From Leptospira ainazelensis (GTDB taxonomy: Bacteria > Spirochaetota > Leptospiria > Leptospirales > Leptospiraceae): a stretch of 64,000 nt of DNA. Below are positions 46,876-54,581 of the stretch, piece by piece. Numbering within the stretch: position 1 is the stretch's first letter; each line of letters starts with the position of its first letter. Location: the NCBI RefSeq assembly GCF_016918785.1, contig NZ_JAFFPT010000013.1, positions 87,277 to 151,276 of the forward strand, given 5' to 3'. The notes under the pieces are model-generated. The model made no database searches and was not told the DNA's origin. It saw nothing but the letters and a program-made list of their open reading frames with translations. Position numbers and translations under genes: made by a program.

Positions 46876-47274
46876 ATGTATAAAGCGGATAAAAAATTTC
46901 CTGAACGATTGAAAAGACTCATAGAGACCTTGGGACTATCGCAAGCGGAGTTTGCGAGATCAATAGAGTTGAAACCGGCATTTATTAGCGATCTTATCAA
47001 CGAGAGAGCGAAGAGTTTTTCGCAGGAATCTTTGCTGAAACTTCGTGCGGAACACAATGTGAATCCACTTTGGCTCATAGCCGGTGAAGGAGAAATGTTG
47101 ATTTCCGATACGGAGATAAAGTCGGATCGGGAGACCGATCGTTATCGAACGATCTTAAGAAAGATAAGAGCAAGACCGCAGATTGAAGAACTGCTTGAGA
47201 ATCTTTTGGATGTTCCGGATTCTGAATTAGAAGCGTTGAACGTTGTGATCGAAAAATTTCGCCGTAAAAAATAA
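46876..47274 (+). CDS. Phage repressor, XRE/cI-type helix-turn-helix
   Basis: A 132-residue protein (ATG 46876; an ATG at 46843 would overlap the putative operator). Residues about 12-70 form a Cro/C1-type helix-turn-helix (LGLSQAEFARSIELKPAFISDL), then NPLWLIAGEGEM, typical of XRE regulators, and a charged C-terminus. No LexA-type Ser-Lys peptidase is seen, so induction may not be by RecA-driven self-cleavage. Divergent to the leftward early operon, which it likely silences. Confidence 0.75.
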   Translation: MYKADKKFPERLKRLIETLGLSQAEFARSIELKPAFISDLINERAKSFSQESLLKLRAEHNVNPLWLIAGEGEMLISDTEIKSDRETDRYRTILRKIRARPQIEELLENLLDVPDSELEALNVVIEKFRRKK

Positions 47275-47442
47275 TTATTCTTTTTCGAGAGCCGCGAAAA
47301 CACGGCTTACAATTTCTAAAGCATACGTATGTCTAAGAACTTGGATCGGTTCCGGAGATACTTGAAAGTCGTATTCGAACTTTTTAAGAGTCTCTTCCAC
47401 TTCCCAAAAAAGATAGTCGTGTAAATCTTTTGTAGTCTCCAA
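47275..47442 (-). CDS. 55-residue small protein, TTG start
   Basis: TTG 47442 preceded by GGAGCAAGAATT; frame ends TAA at 47275, the base after the repressor stop. LETTKDLHDYLFWEVEETLK continues through FEYDFQVSPEPIQ to AALEKE; acidic, helical. It converges with the repressor and may be a regulator, such as an antirepressor, but nothing proves it. Confidence 0.45.
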   Translation of the reverse strand: METTKDLHDYLFWEVEETLKKFEYDFQVSPEPIQVLRHTYALEIVSRVFAALEKE

Positions 47443-47905
47443 ATTCTTGCTCCAACAATAACGCTATATATATGTTTAGTATATTTTTTACCCCTGACAA
47501 AATCTATTCTTAATCCGAAAGTGTGGCTCTTTTTTGTTCACTTTAAATCACTTTTTGGAAATTCGATGAAATACCTTGGTCTCAGAATCAAAATGACAAT
47601 AATTTCAATATGTCTCATTATCTGCAGAAATTTCCGGCTTTTGTAAGAATCTAAATTCCTTTAGAAAACGTTTCCTGAAGTTTTTAGAAATAAAAATCGA
47701 TAACGCTATTTTACCAGTCTTTCAGCTTTGATCTGAAAGATGAGTTTTAGAAATTCAAGCGAAGGATCGTTTTACTGAAACGAATTGGAACTTCGATAAG
47801 AACTTCTGAAGAACGAAAGTATTGTTCCTTTAAATAAATTCTAAATTTAGAATATTCTGAATTTATGATCTTTTTTGGGACCGGATCGACTTACTGTTTA
47901 ATGAC
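47443..47905. other. Non-coding 463 bases before the HTH gene
   Basis: No supported gene. A perfect 16-bp palindrome ATTCTAAATTTAGAAT lies at 47838-47853, about 55 bases upstream of the promoter at 47906, and is a candidate operator. A smaller hairpin (CTTTCAGCTTTGATCTGAAAG) lies around 47729-47749. Confidence 0.4.
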
Positions 47906-47936
47906 TTGACAAAATCAACGGTTAAAAACTAAACCG
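47906..47936 (+). promoter_or_regulatory. Promoter with operator-like inverted repeat before the HTH gene
   Basis: TTGACA at 47906-47911 and, covering the -10 region, CGGTT (47919) and AACCG (47932) in inverted orientation. Transcription would start almost at the ATG (47944), and there is no ribosome binding site, so the message may be leaderless. Confidence 0.45.
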
Positions 47937-47943
47937 TCTTCCT

Positions 47944-48246
47944 ATGTCAGAGATCAAAGGTAATACAAGAAAAGGTTCGTTACTAAAAGTCGCGCAGTCT
48001 TCGTTCCCGATAGGCGACGGAAAGCCGGCGGAAGAACAAGAATTCCCCATACCGGCGGAAAAGAATAAAGCCTTAAAGACGAAAGAGGCGGCAAAATACC
48101 TCAATCTTTCCGTAAGGACTTTCACACAATATGTGATCGATTACGAAATCCCTTTTATACAATGGAGTCCTAGAGTTCGAAGATTTTTTGCTTCCGATCT
48201 TGATAAGGTCGTTCTTTCTCTCAAAACTAAAAAACAAATCTACTAA
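47944..48246 (+). CDS. AlpA/excisionase-type HTH protein
   Basis: A 100-residue protein with a polar N-terminus and a MerR/AlpA-like DNA-binding helix-turn-helix (residues about 43-95, LKTKEAAKYLNLSVRTFTQYVIDYEIP...RVRRFFASDLDKVV). Such proteins are excisionases or late activators in phages. Its promoter carries an inverted repeat, suggesting self-control or control by the repressor. Confidence 0.7.
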   Translation: MSEIKGNTRKGSLLKVAQSSFPIGDGKPAEEQEFPIPAEKNKALKTKEAAKYLNLSVRTFTQYVIDYEIPFIQWSPRVRRFFASDLDKVVLSLKTKKQIY

Positions 48247-48412
48247 GTCGAAGTAGATATTGGGGTCCCAATTCTCCGTAAATTTTTTCCGATATCGATC
48301 TTCAGATCATTAGCGGCAGATTTGACCGATAAGAACATTTCCGCTCCTTGCTTCCGAAGGCGCTCCGTGTTATTCTCTCAACACAATCGGAAGCGATTGA
48401 GTAGTATCTAAG

Positions 48413-48438
48413 CCCGCCGCCGTGCGGGTCATTTTTTT
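48413..48438 (+). terminator. Terminator-like hairpin in the leader of the lysis operon
   Basis: CCCGC (48413-48417) pairs with GCGGG (48424-48428), followed by TCATTTTTTTT. It lies just before the first lysis gene, so it could stop transcription from upstream or act in antitermination. Confidence 0.45.
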
Positions 48439-48449
48439 TGAGAGGAAGA

Positions 48450-48683
48450 ATGGAGAATTCAAAATTGAGTCAGGTTAAACTAGGGATCAAAGACTTTCTC
48501 GTAATCCTTGGCTTTCTAATCTCAGCAGTGTTTCAATACAACACTATGTATAAGGATCACGAAATTCGAATCGTAAAGATCGAAACCGAGATGACCTCCA
48601 TATCAAAAGATTTAGCTGAAATCAAAGCGGACGTAAAAGATCTAATCAAATTAACTTCCGCAAAGGCGAGGAAGAACGAATGA
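48450..48683 (+). CDS. Small membrane protein with coiled coil, holin-associated candidate
   Basis: A 77-residue protein from ATG 48450 (GAGGAAG upstream). One membrane helix (about 14-31, DFLVILGFLISAVFQYN) then a coiled coil (about 38-70, EIRIVKIETEMTSISKDLAEIKADVKDLIK). The layout is reminiscent of XhlA-type lysis accessory proteins, in reverse order. First gene of the lysis cassette; overlaps the next start by 4 bases. Confidence 0.55.
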   Translation: MENSKLSQVKLGIKDFLVILGFLISAVFQYNTMYKDHEIRIVKIETEMTSISKDLAEIKADVKDLIKLTSAKARKNE

Positions 48684-49009
48684 AATTTCTTTGGCAGGAC
48701 GATCGAACCGGAAGTCGATCCGATACAACTCTAAGAACTTGGATCGTTTTTATATTAGTTATTCTGTATTTGGCGGCGCTTTGTGCTCTATCAATTCTTT
48801 CGCCGGACTCTTTAAGAACATTACACATGGATCTTATCCAATGGCTGATTATCTTTTACGGGACCGTAGGAAGTTTGTATTTAGGGAAACGTGTAAACGA
48901 GGATCTGAATTCCAGGAGAAAAGTTTTTGAAAACGTCGCGGATCTATTCGGCGGCTCGAAGACTCCTGATTCTTCCGTAAAACACGAGGTTGGAAGCAAA
49001 GAGTTATGA
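48680..49009 (+). CDS. Holin-like protein, two membrane helices
   Basis: A 109-residue protein with two membrane helices (about 21-41 and 51-68) and a charged C-terminus, the usual class II/III holin plan. Holins form the holes that let endolysin reach the wall. Identification rests on topology and place between two other lysis-type genes. Its ATG overlaps the previous stop. Confidence 0.55.
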   Translation: MKFLWQDDRTGSRSDTTLRTWIVFILVILYLAALCALSILSPDSLRTLHMDLIQWLIIFYGTVGSLYLGKRVNEDLNSRRKVFENVADLFGGSKTPDSSVKHEVGSKEL

Positions 49010-49230
49010 GTTCTTTTTTGCTTTGGTGGAACTTACTTCCGCTCAGAACTAAATTTTACGCATTTTTAATATTCGGAACGCTTCTGGTCCTTACATTTGC
49101 GAGGGGTAGAGCGGTAGTTTCGCAGATAATTCACGGAGAAGATTATGACGAAGTACAAGAAATTCAATTGTCTCCCGGTTCTGTTTATGATTCTGATTGC
49201 GTGCAAGAGCCAGGGAAATCGTGTCCGTGA
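49006..49230 (+). CDS. Inner-membrane spanin-like protein
   Basis: A 74-residue protein with one membrane helix (about 13-32) and a short, polar C-terminal part. The overlapping lipoprotein gene starts inside it in another frame (49145), which is the Rz/Rz1 arrangement, so an i-spanin role is proposed. It lacks the long periplasmic coiled coil of lambda Rz, which is the main doubt. Confidence 0.45.
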   Translation: MSSFLLWWNLLPLRTKFYAFLIFGTLLVLTFARGRAVVSQIIHGEDYDEVQEIQLSPGSVYDSDCVQEPGKSCP

Positions 49231-49540
49231 GGAAAGAAACGAGGATTGTAAGGGTAGTTTTCGTTCTAACGGATTCACCTTGGTTAAACCCGTTGAAACC
49301 GGAAAACCGCCCGCCATCCAAATCGACGGAGAATGGTATGTAACTTCGGGACGATACAACGCTTATCGAATCCATGCAAAAGATCTTTCTCGTTGTCTTT
49401 CAAAGGAACAATGCCTTCGGAAATGGACTGAGTGGGAAAGAAACTGCGCCGAAAATCGAATTAGAATTTTGGAATCAACTATTCTTCCCGGGATTTTTTC
49501 CGGGAGAAGCGGCTGCGATTTGAATCAACCGGTTTGTTAA
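49145..49540 (+). CDS. Overlapping lipoprotein, outer-membrane spanin candidate
   Basis: A 131-residue protein beginning inside the previous gene in a different frame. MTKYKKFNCLPVLFMILIAC gives a signal peptide and lipobox ending in Cys 20. The remainder contains several Cys residues and a WERNCAENR helix. It is longer than most Rz1 proteins. Overlap, lipidation and position favour an o-spanin; another envelope lipoprotein is possible. Confidence 0.5.
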   Translation: MTKYKKFNCLPVLFMILIACKSQGNRVREERNEDCKGSFRSNGFTLVKPVETGKPPAIQIDGEWYVTSGRYNAYRIHAKDLSRCLSKEQCLRKWTEWERNCAENRIRILESTILPGIFSGRSGCDLNQPVC

Positions 49541-49558
49541 ACGAAGAGGAAAAATAGA

Positions 49559-50140
49559 ATGGTCTCTCATATATCTCATCCGATCGCGCCGTGGAATCCC
49601 CAAAGAAAGGATCCGACTACCCCGCGTCTTTTTCTTCAAGATAACCAGCAATGTATGGGAAACGTTTTTCAGGACTTTATAGTTTACATAGGTTTAATTT
49701 ATAGAATCCCGGATTTTATTCGTTTAACTACCTACAACTATTATGCTCTTTTAGAAGATTGGGTGATTAAGAATCATAAGAATATCTACGATTCTTATGA
49801 CCATGCAGAGCACTTCAATCTAATGATGAATGCTAATGAAATTCCTTTCCGAATCGTAAAGAAAAAAGGAGATAAGGAGGAACTCTGTAAATATTTCAAG
49901 ACGGGAAATTATCCTTGCGGTTTGGGTACCTACCTTACTCGGAAAGGACATATAATTCGGGGAATTGGAATTGTCGAATCCAGCGAAGGCAAAAAATTTT
50001 TAAAAGCATCGGATCCATACGGAGTCGGACCCAGATATATTGATCCTTACGGACACTTGATTCAATATGATTTGGACGAATTGTTTGAACTGGGTGTTCC
50101 AAGCATTTTTTATTTAGAAAAGATTTTTAAAAAAATTTGA
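49559..50140 (+). CDS. C39-like cysteine peptidase, candidate lysin
   Basis: A 193-residue protein with papain-like catalytic order: Gln-27/Cys-32 in [12 protein letters not shown], His-131 in [10 protein letters not shown], and Asp-152 in ASDPYG, as in C39-like peptidases. No signal peptide. Placed directly after holin- and spanin-like genes, it could be the wall-degrading enzyme or a tail-linked peptidase; Cys-peptidase lysins are known in phages. Substrate unproved. GAGG lies upstream of the ATG. Confidence 0.6.
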   Translation: MVSHISHPIAPWNPQRKDPTTPRLFLQDNQQCMGNVFQDFIVYIGLIYRIPDFIRLTTYNYYALLEDWVIKNHKNIYDSYDHAEHFNLMMNANEIPFRIVKKKGDKEELCKYFKTGNYPCGLGTYLTRKGHIIRGIGIVESSEGKKFLKASDPYGVGPRYIDPYGHLIQYDLDELFELGVPSIFYLEKIFKKI

Positions 50141-50167
50141 ACTTTCAGACTTAGGAAGAATGGGAGT

Positions 50168-50296
50168 TTGAATCCTTTGAATAATCTTCGCGCTCACTTG
50201 AAAATTATTTTTCAAGAACTTTCCGGAGTATATAAAGATTGGATCGAAACACTCCCTATAGGAAAAAGATTGAATACGGGCTTAAGTTCCGTGTGA
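50168..50296 (+). CDS. 42-residue open frame, doubtful
   Basis: TTG 50168 to TGA 50294, starting LNPLNNLRAHLKIIFQELSG. It has a plausible helical make-up and a purine-rich stretch (GGAAGAATGGGAG) before it, but no family is recognised. It may be a small gene or the remnant of one in a region that otherwise looks decayed. Confidence 0.25.
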   Translation: MNPLNNLRAHLKIIFQELSGVYKDWIETLPIGKRLNTGLSSV

Positions 50297-51028
50297 GGTA
50301 TTTTGCGGAATTTCTTTTATAAGAAATTAAAAGAATTTCATGCACTAAATAAACTGATTTTTTGGGAATGCCGAAATCTTGCGCCGTAATAAAAACAAAA
50401 CACATTCGAAATCTCTAAAGCACGAAACGCTAAATCCAGAATTTAATCAATCGAAGAATTTAAGTCATTTCCATAAAATCATAGGATTTCGAACCAAGCT
50501 TTGAATAGAAAATGATAAAAAATGTTTTAGATATTTTCGAAGGTCTGCTTTTCCCGCAGAAATATTCTTCTCTGCTAAGAAATATAAATAGGGTTTCAAA
50601 TTGAAAGGATACTTTCGTAAGAATAAGTCGCGAGCATTTTTATTCTCTAAAATCGGATTCTCCTGTTCAGATTGTTTTATGAGGGATCTTCGTTCAAACG
50701 ATGGGAGGCTTTTTTGACTCACAAAACTTTTCTAAAATTCTTTTTGATTATTTTATTACGTACTTTCATCAAAACTTCGTTTAACCATTCCTATTGGTTC
50801 GGAATAAAAAATCTGTTTCCCCGGGCTAAAATCATCTTTTCAAAGGATTTTTAAAAGAGCGGCGGACGGTGTAGATTCGGTCCTTGCAAGATAGAAAATC
50901 TATCGTATTCTGTCTCTCGTATCCGAAAGATCAATCGTTCAAATAAAACGAGCAGAGATTTGAATTCTTTTGATTCGTGTGTTAGAAAATTGAATACGTT
51001 CGTACAAAGTGAGTAAACGGAAAATTAA
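50297..51028. other. Mostly non-coding 0.73 kb where head genes would be expected
   Basis: A/T-rich with only weak short frames: one on the minus strand at 50465-50722 (85 codons) and one on the plus strand at 50672-50854 (60 codons), neither with ribosome binding site or family. The lysis cassette ends just upstream and the tail operon begins just downstream. It may hold the late tail promoter and relics of deleted genes. Confidence 0.45.
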
Positions 51029-51652
51029 ATGATGAGATCCAGTCATATAAATTATTTAAAGTCTTTGATCGTTTCGATCAAAACTGCTCCGGAGCCCCCC
51101 GCTACGGAACTGGTATCCTTATTTCCGGAAGAAAAAATTCTTCTTACGGCGCCGCCAACGGCAGAATATCCGAGTCTGTTTCCCTTTTGTCTCATTCAAC
51201 TTTCTCCACTTAGATCGATTCCGGACGGCAGGAGATTTCAAAAGTTATCTCCGGCCGTCCTAAGCGGTATAAAAAATTTACGTTATCTGAAACGGCATTT
51301 CATTCAAGAATATACTTATTCGCTTAATTTCTGGATGGCAAATTCTTCTAAAGACGTTTTGTCAACGGGATACGTGGGATCCGACGCGAGTCAGCTAGGG
51401 ATCGTCGATCAGATTCTTTTGTATATTTCATATCATCAAAAATATCAGACTCCTCAAGACGTAACGTTAGAAATTCGATCGGGAGTTTCCGGAATCGTTT
51501 TTGATCCAACGGAAAATTTCGGTTATTATAATTTGAAGGCGGATATCGTTTTCCAAGACGGACTTTTTGAAACGGAATCGGTTCCTACTCTGGCTCAGGG
51601 AACCTTTGAAATCGAAGAGCCAACGGAAATAGGAACCTCGGAGGAACAATGA
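51029..51652 (+). CDS. Tail-operon protein, Gp37/terminator-like candidate
   Basis: A 207-residue protein with no firm family. Position directly before the sheath gene and its mixed beta content match the tail-terminator/Gp37-like proteins of Mu-type phages. Contains SPLRSIPDGRRFQKL and an acidic end (FEIEEPTEIGTSEE). GAAAATTAAATG gives no strong ribosome binding site. Confidence 0.45.
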   Translation: MMRSSHINYLKSLIVSIKTAPEPPATELVSLFPEEKILLTAPPTAEYPSLFPFCLIQLSPLRSIPDGRRFQKLSPAVLSGIKNLRYLKRHFIQEYTYSLNFWMANSSKDVLSTGYVGSDASQLGIVDQILLYISYHQKYQTPQDVTLEIRSGVSGIVFDPTENFGYYNLKADIVFQDGLFETESVPTLAQGTFEIEEPTEIGTSEEQ

Positions 51653-51900
51653 AAGCAGTTGAGTTTATTAAAAAGTACGAATTGAGCCCCGCACTTGCGG
51701 CGGGTTTTTTAGATCATCTTCGCAGAGATCCGGAGGAGGATGTGAAGGACGATATTCTTAAAAGTGCATATAAGGAATTTTCAGGAATCGATCCGGATGA
51801 AAACAAAGGCTTAAACCAAGCTAAGATAAGTTCGGAAGAAAAATCGGATTCTAAGATAAAAAATAGAGATTCGATTTCAAAAACCCAAACGACGAAGTAA
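51649..51900 (+). CDS. Small tail-operon protein
   Basis: An 83-residue highly charged protein, helical at the start (MKAVEFIKKYELSPALAAG), polar at the end. No family recognised. ATG overlaps the previous stop, and the gene is followed by the sheath gene after 63 bases. Confidence 0.5.
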   Translation: MKAVEFIKKYELSPALAAGFLDHLRRDPEEDVKDDILKSAYKEFSGIDPDENKGLNQAKISSEEKSDSKIKNRDSISKTQTTK

Positions 51901-51963
51901 TCAAAATATAGAGCGGATCTTCCGCCAATTCTACTCAGTTGCTCTTAACATTAGGAGCGAATC

Positions 51964-53451
51964 ATGTCAACAGGCGATGTGACAACCTACCATCAAGACG
52001 GTGGGATCAACTTCAACGACGTTAAACCTGATCGTGTCGGTTCCAAGGTTGGAACTGCAGAAAACGGAATAGCGAACAAAGTCTATGTTATCAATAACAC
52101 ACCACAAGCGAAGGACGTCTTCGGACGAGGGGAGCTTGTCGATTCTTTAGAACAATTTTTCGAAGAATTCGACGAAACAAAAGGTCAAAAATCGGTTCCG
52201 GTGTTATGCGTTCGTCCGGAGAACGACGTTGTTGGATCTGTCGCAGCGCCGGTAAAAACCGGAACTGGAGAAGCTTCTCTTCCAACAACGGCGGGCTCTC
52301 CGACAGGAAGTAGAATTGTTGTTTTGAAAATTACCAAGGCCGGCGCATCAGGAGTCGCGGAGTATCGGAAATCCGTGGACGGTGGGGCAAACTTTTCTGC
52401 TCCTCTCATTACACCGGCGAGCAGTTCTCCAATTTCTCTGGACGTAGGCGTCACCGCCGCTTTTACCGACGCGTCCACTCCGGCGAATACTTTCAAAGTA
52501 GGCGACGTTTACACCTTCACGATCAGCGGACCAAGTGCGTCTAACGCGTCACGTCTAACGGCTATCGAAGCGCTTAAAAGAGAATATGGGGCGTATTGGA
52601 TTCATGTGCTCGGTCCCGCTACTAGAGCGTTTGCGATGTCTTGCAATGCAATTCTTGAAGAAATGGAAACCGAACATCATCTTCCTTCGTTTATCATTTT
52701 GGAAGCGAGAGGTAAGAATCAAAGCGAAACTCTGCCTGATTACTTTCAATTTATTCAAGACGAGTTTGATCCGTTTGCTTCTCCGAAAGGAAGAGTGATG
52801 ATTGCGGTTGGAGAAGCTCGTTATATCAAAGGTGGTGTTAATGCGTCCGGCGGTTATTCCGCCGTGAAATCCGCAGGCGATTCCATCGGTGAATGGAGAA
52901 ATTTCGCGACAATGGCCACTGCAAAAATCGCGGCGGCGCCTGTGAACGTTTCCATCGGCTATGTGAAAGATATGCGCTCTTTAACCTTCTCGGAGATTCG
53001 TTATTGGGACGAAGGATATAGAAACTATATGGATCTTCTTCACGATATGGGGTTGATGGTTCTGAAACAATACGACGACTACGACGGAATCTTTATCGCA
53101 AGAGATAAGATTAAGGCTGCGAGTGCTTCGGATTTCAAAGAACTTCCCGAAAGAAGACGGGCGGACAAAATGCACCGAATTCTTTATCGCGAATCTCTTC
53201 AATTCTTAAACATGGATACCGAAGTGGATTCCGGATCCGGCGGTTTGGATTATCTAAAAACTTACATCGACTCCAAAATTTCATCCGAGATGGAAGCTCC
53301 AGGTAGAAAAGAAATTTCGGGACATGAGATTATTTTGGATCCGGATAAGACTTTCAATACGGACCGCATTCTCAAAGCGAAGTGCAAGATATTTGTGAGC
53401 AACAGAACGAAAGCGATAGAATGGGAAACATCTTTCGCTACACCTAAATAG
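51964..53451 (+). CDS. Contractile tail sheath protein (DUF2586 type)
   Basis: A 495-residue sheath subunit. The N-terminal part holds a beta-rich insertion (about 85-185, with YRKSVDGGANFS) and the C-terminal half keeps the sheath core (YVKDMRSLTFSEIRYWDEGYRNYMDLL and the final KAKCKIFVSNRTKAIEWETS, which would extend a neighbour's sheet). Matches the DUF2586 sheath family. Its presence shows the element is contractile (R-type/myovirus), not siphovirus. TTAGGAGCG ribosome binding site. Confidence 0.85.
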   Translation: MSTGDVTTYHQDGGINFNDVKPDRVGSKVGTAENGIANKVYVINNTPQAKDVFGRGELVDSLEQFFEEFDETKGQKSVPVLCVRPENDVVGSVAAPVKTGTGEASLPTTAGSPTGSRIVVLKITKAGASGVAEYRKSVDGGANFSAPLITPASSSPISLDVGVTAAFTDASTPANTFKVGDVYTFTISGPSASNASRLTAIEALKREYGAYWIHVLGPATRAFAMSCNAILEEMETEHHLPSFIILEARGKNQSETLPDYFQFIQDEFDPFASPKGRVMIAVGEARYIKGGVNASGGYSAVKSAGDSIGEWRNFATMATAKIAAAPVNVSIGYVKDMRSLTFSEIRYWDEGYRNYMDLLHDMGLMVLKQYDDYDGIFIARDKIKAASASDFKELPERRRADKMHRILYRESLQFLNMDTEVDSGSGGLDYLKTYIDSKISSEMEAPGRKEISGHEIILDPDKTFNTDRILKAKCKIFVSNRTKAIEWETSFATPK

Positions 53452-53460
53452 GAGTAAACA

Positions 53461-53895
53461 ATGGCCTTAGAAGTAGTAAAGGAAAACTATAGTTTTACGA
53501 ATTTGGAGCTAAAGCTGTTCGGATTCGACATGGTGAATTTTTCATCATTCACTTTCGATCACGCGGTTGAAATCGAGTTAACCTACGGTAAGTCCGGGGA
53601 GATAGTCGGATACACCACCAAGAATTACAAACGTAGCATCAGCGCCGAAATTTATTTCGAAGAGCTGGATCGTTTGACCCTTCTTGCTGCCCCTTACGGC
53701 GGATTGATCGAAAAACTTCCCCCGGCGCCGCTGACGGCGATCTTAAAGGCGGAAGGAAGACCCGACTTTAAATATATCGCTCCTGCGGTGAAAATCACTA
53801 AATACAACGCGGATGTGAAAAGCGGTAACTCCGGCGCGATAGCAGTTCCATTGGAAATCGCACTTCTGTCGATTCCTGTGATCACTTTCGCATAA
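53461..53895 (+). CDS. Tail tube protein
   Basis: A 144-residue beta-rich protein ten bases after the sheath gene. Its size, predicted beta-sandwich pattern (HAVEIELTYGKSGEIVGYTTKNYKRSISAEIYFEE) and position are those of the inner tube that the sheath surrounds. No sequence family is named with certainty. Confidence 0.7.
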   Translation: MALEVVKENYSFTNLELKLFGFDMVNFSSFTFDHAVEIELTYGKSGEIVGYTTKNYKRSISAEIYFEELDRLTLLAAPYGGLIEKLPPAPLTAILKAEGRPDFKYIAPAVKITKYNADVKSGNSGAIAVPLEIALLSIPVITFA

Positions 53896-53941
53896 GAGAA
53901 TTTTAATATTCGTTCAAAAACTAAGAATAGAAGGAAAAAAG

Positions 53942-54352
53942 ATGAACCCGTTAATCAGCTCAATTCCAGCTCTGAAGGAAGCCTTTGAAAAACTTCCTCA
54001 GCCGTATCAGAACATCGACGATGATTTTGTTTCACGAAACAAGGATGCGATCGAATCCATTAAGTCGCACTTTTCTGACAAAGGCGGTCTTCACGTGCTG
54101 GATGCCGGCGAAGGAAGAAAGATAATATGCAGAGTTCCTAATAAAACTCAAGTCGATGAAACGCTCGAGAAAGCGAGAAAGGAGAAACAAACGGATGTCG
54201 CACAACGTTTGACCGGGCAGTGTTGTCTCTATCCGAGTTTCGAAGTTGTTAACGAATGGGCGCAGGATTCTCCGGGAATCTTTATTCCCATCAGCAATAA
54301 ACTGATCGAGCTGACTGCGACTACACAAGAGGTAACCGCAAAAAAGCTGTAG
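53942..54352 (+). CDS. Tail assembly chaperone, zero-frame product
   Basis: A 136-residue protein between tube and tape-measure genes, the fixed position of tail assembly chaperones (lambda gpG, P2 gpE). It ends KKL-stop right after an in-phase A AAA AAG heptamer, so a fraction of ribosomes should shift -1 and make a longer protein of about 206 residues with the next open segment. Confidence 0.7.
   Translation: MNPLISSIPALKEAFEKLPQPYQNIDDDFVSRNKDAIESIKSHFSDKGGLHVLDAGEGRKIICRVPNKTQVDETLEKARKEKQTDVAQRLTGQCCLYPSFEVVNEWAQDSPGIFIPISNKLIELTATTQEVTAKKL
54340..54346 (+). promoter_or_regulatory. -1 programmed frameshift site A AAA AAG
   Basis: The heptamer is in phase with the chaperone gene (codons GCA AAA AAG CTG TAG), as in E. 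coli dnaX. A Shine-Dalgarno-like AAGAGG ends eight bases upstream. After slipping, translation resumes at 54346 as AVGEKLRRLRS and stays open for 71 codons to TAA 54559-54561. No stable hairpin close by was found. Confidence 0.65.
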
Positions 54353-54561
54353 GTGAGAAGCTTAGGCGTCTTCGGTCCGGAAATGGTGCATTGGAAATTC
54401 TTCTGATGTATTATTTTCCGGGGAGAAAGATCGAATATCCGGAAGACGGAGACGAACGAGACGATTACGAAAGTCAATTAGCGGCAGAGTTGGAATTTAT
54501 ACAACAAGTTGAAATCAATACTCTACAACGTGCGATCGTAAAAGCGTTTAATGGTGATTAA
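54346..54561 (+). CDS. Frameshift extension of the tail assembly chaperone (gpGT-like)
   Basis: 71 codons joined to the chaperone by -1 frameshift. Charged, helical (GNGALEILLMYYFPGRKIEYPEDG... ELEFIQQVEI). In phages the fusion escorts the tape measure while the short form coats it. It has an internal ATG (54409) and could also be made separately, though no good ribosome binding site is there. Confidence 0.6.
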   Translation, partial: AVGEKLRRLRSGNGALEILLMYYFPGRKIEYPEDGDERDDYESQLAAELEFIQQVEINTLQRAIVKAFNGD

Positions 54562-54581
54562 AATTTTATCGGAAGTGGGAT

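Noticed and set aside
50465..50722. 85-codon minus-strand frame in the lysis/tail gap
   Set aside because: No ribosome binding site, no family, opposite to both flanking operons; more likely chance or a relic.
50672..50854. 60-codon plus-strand frame in the same gap
   Set aside because: Weak composition, overlaps the minus frame, no start signal.
54377..54421. CCGGAAA/TTTCCGG stem as a frameshift stimulator
   Set aside because: It begins 30 bases after the slippery site with a 31-base loop, too far and too loose.
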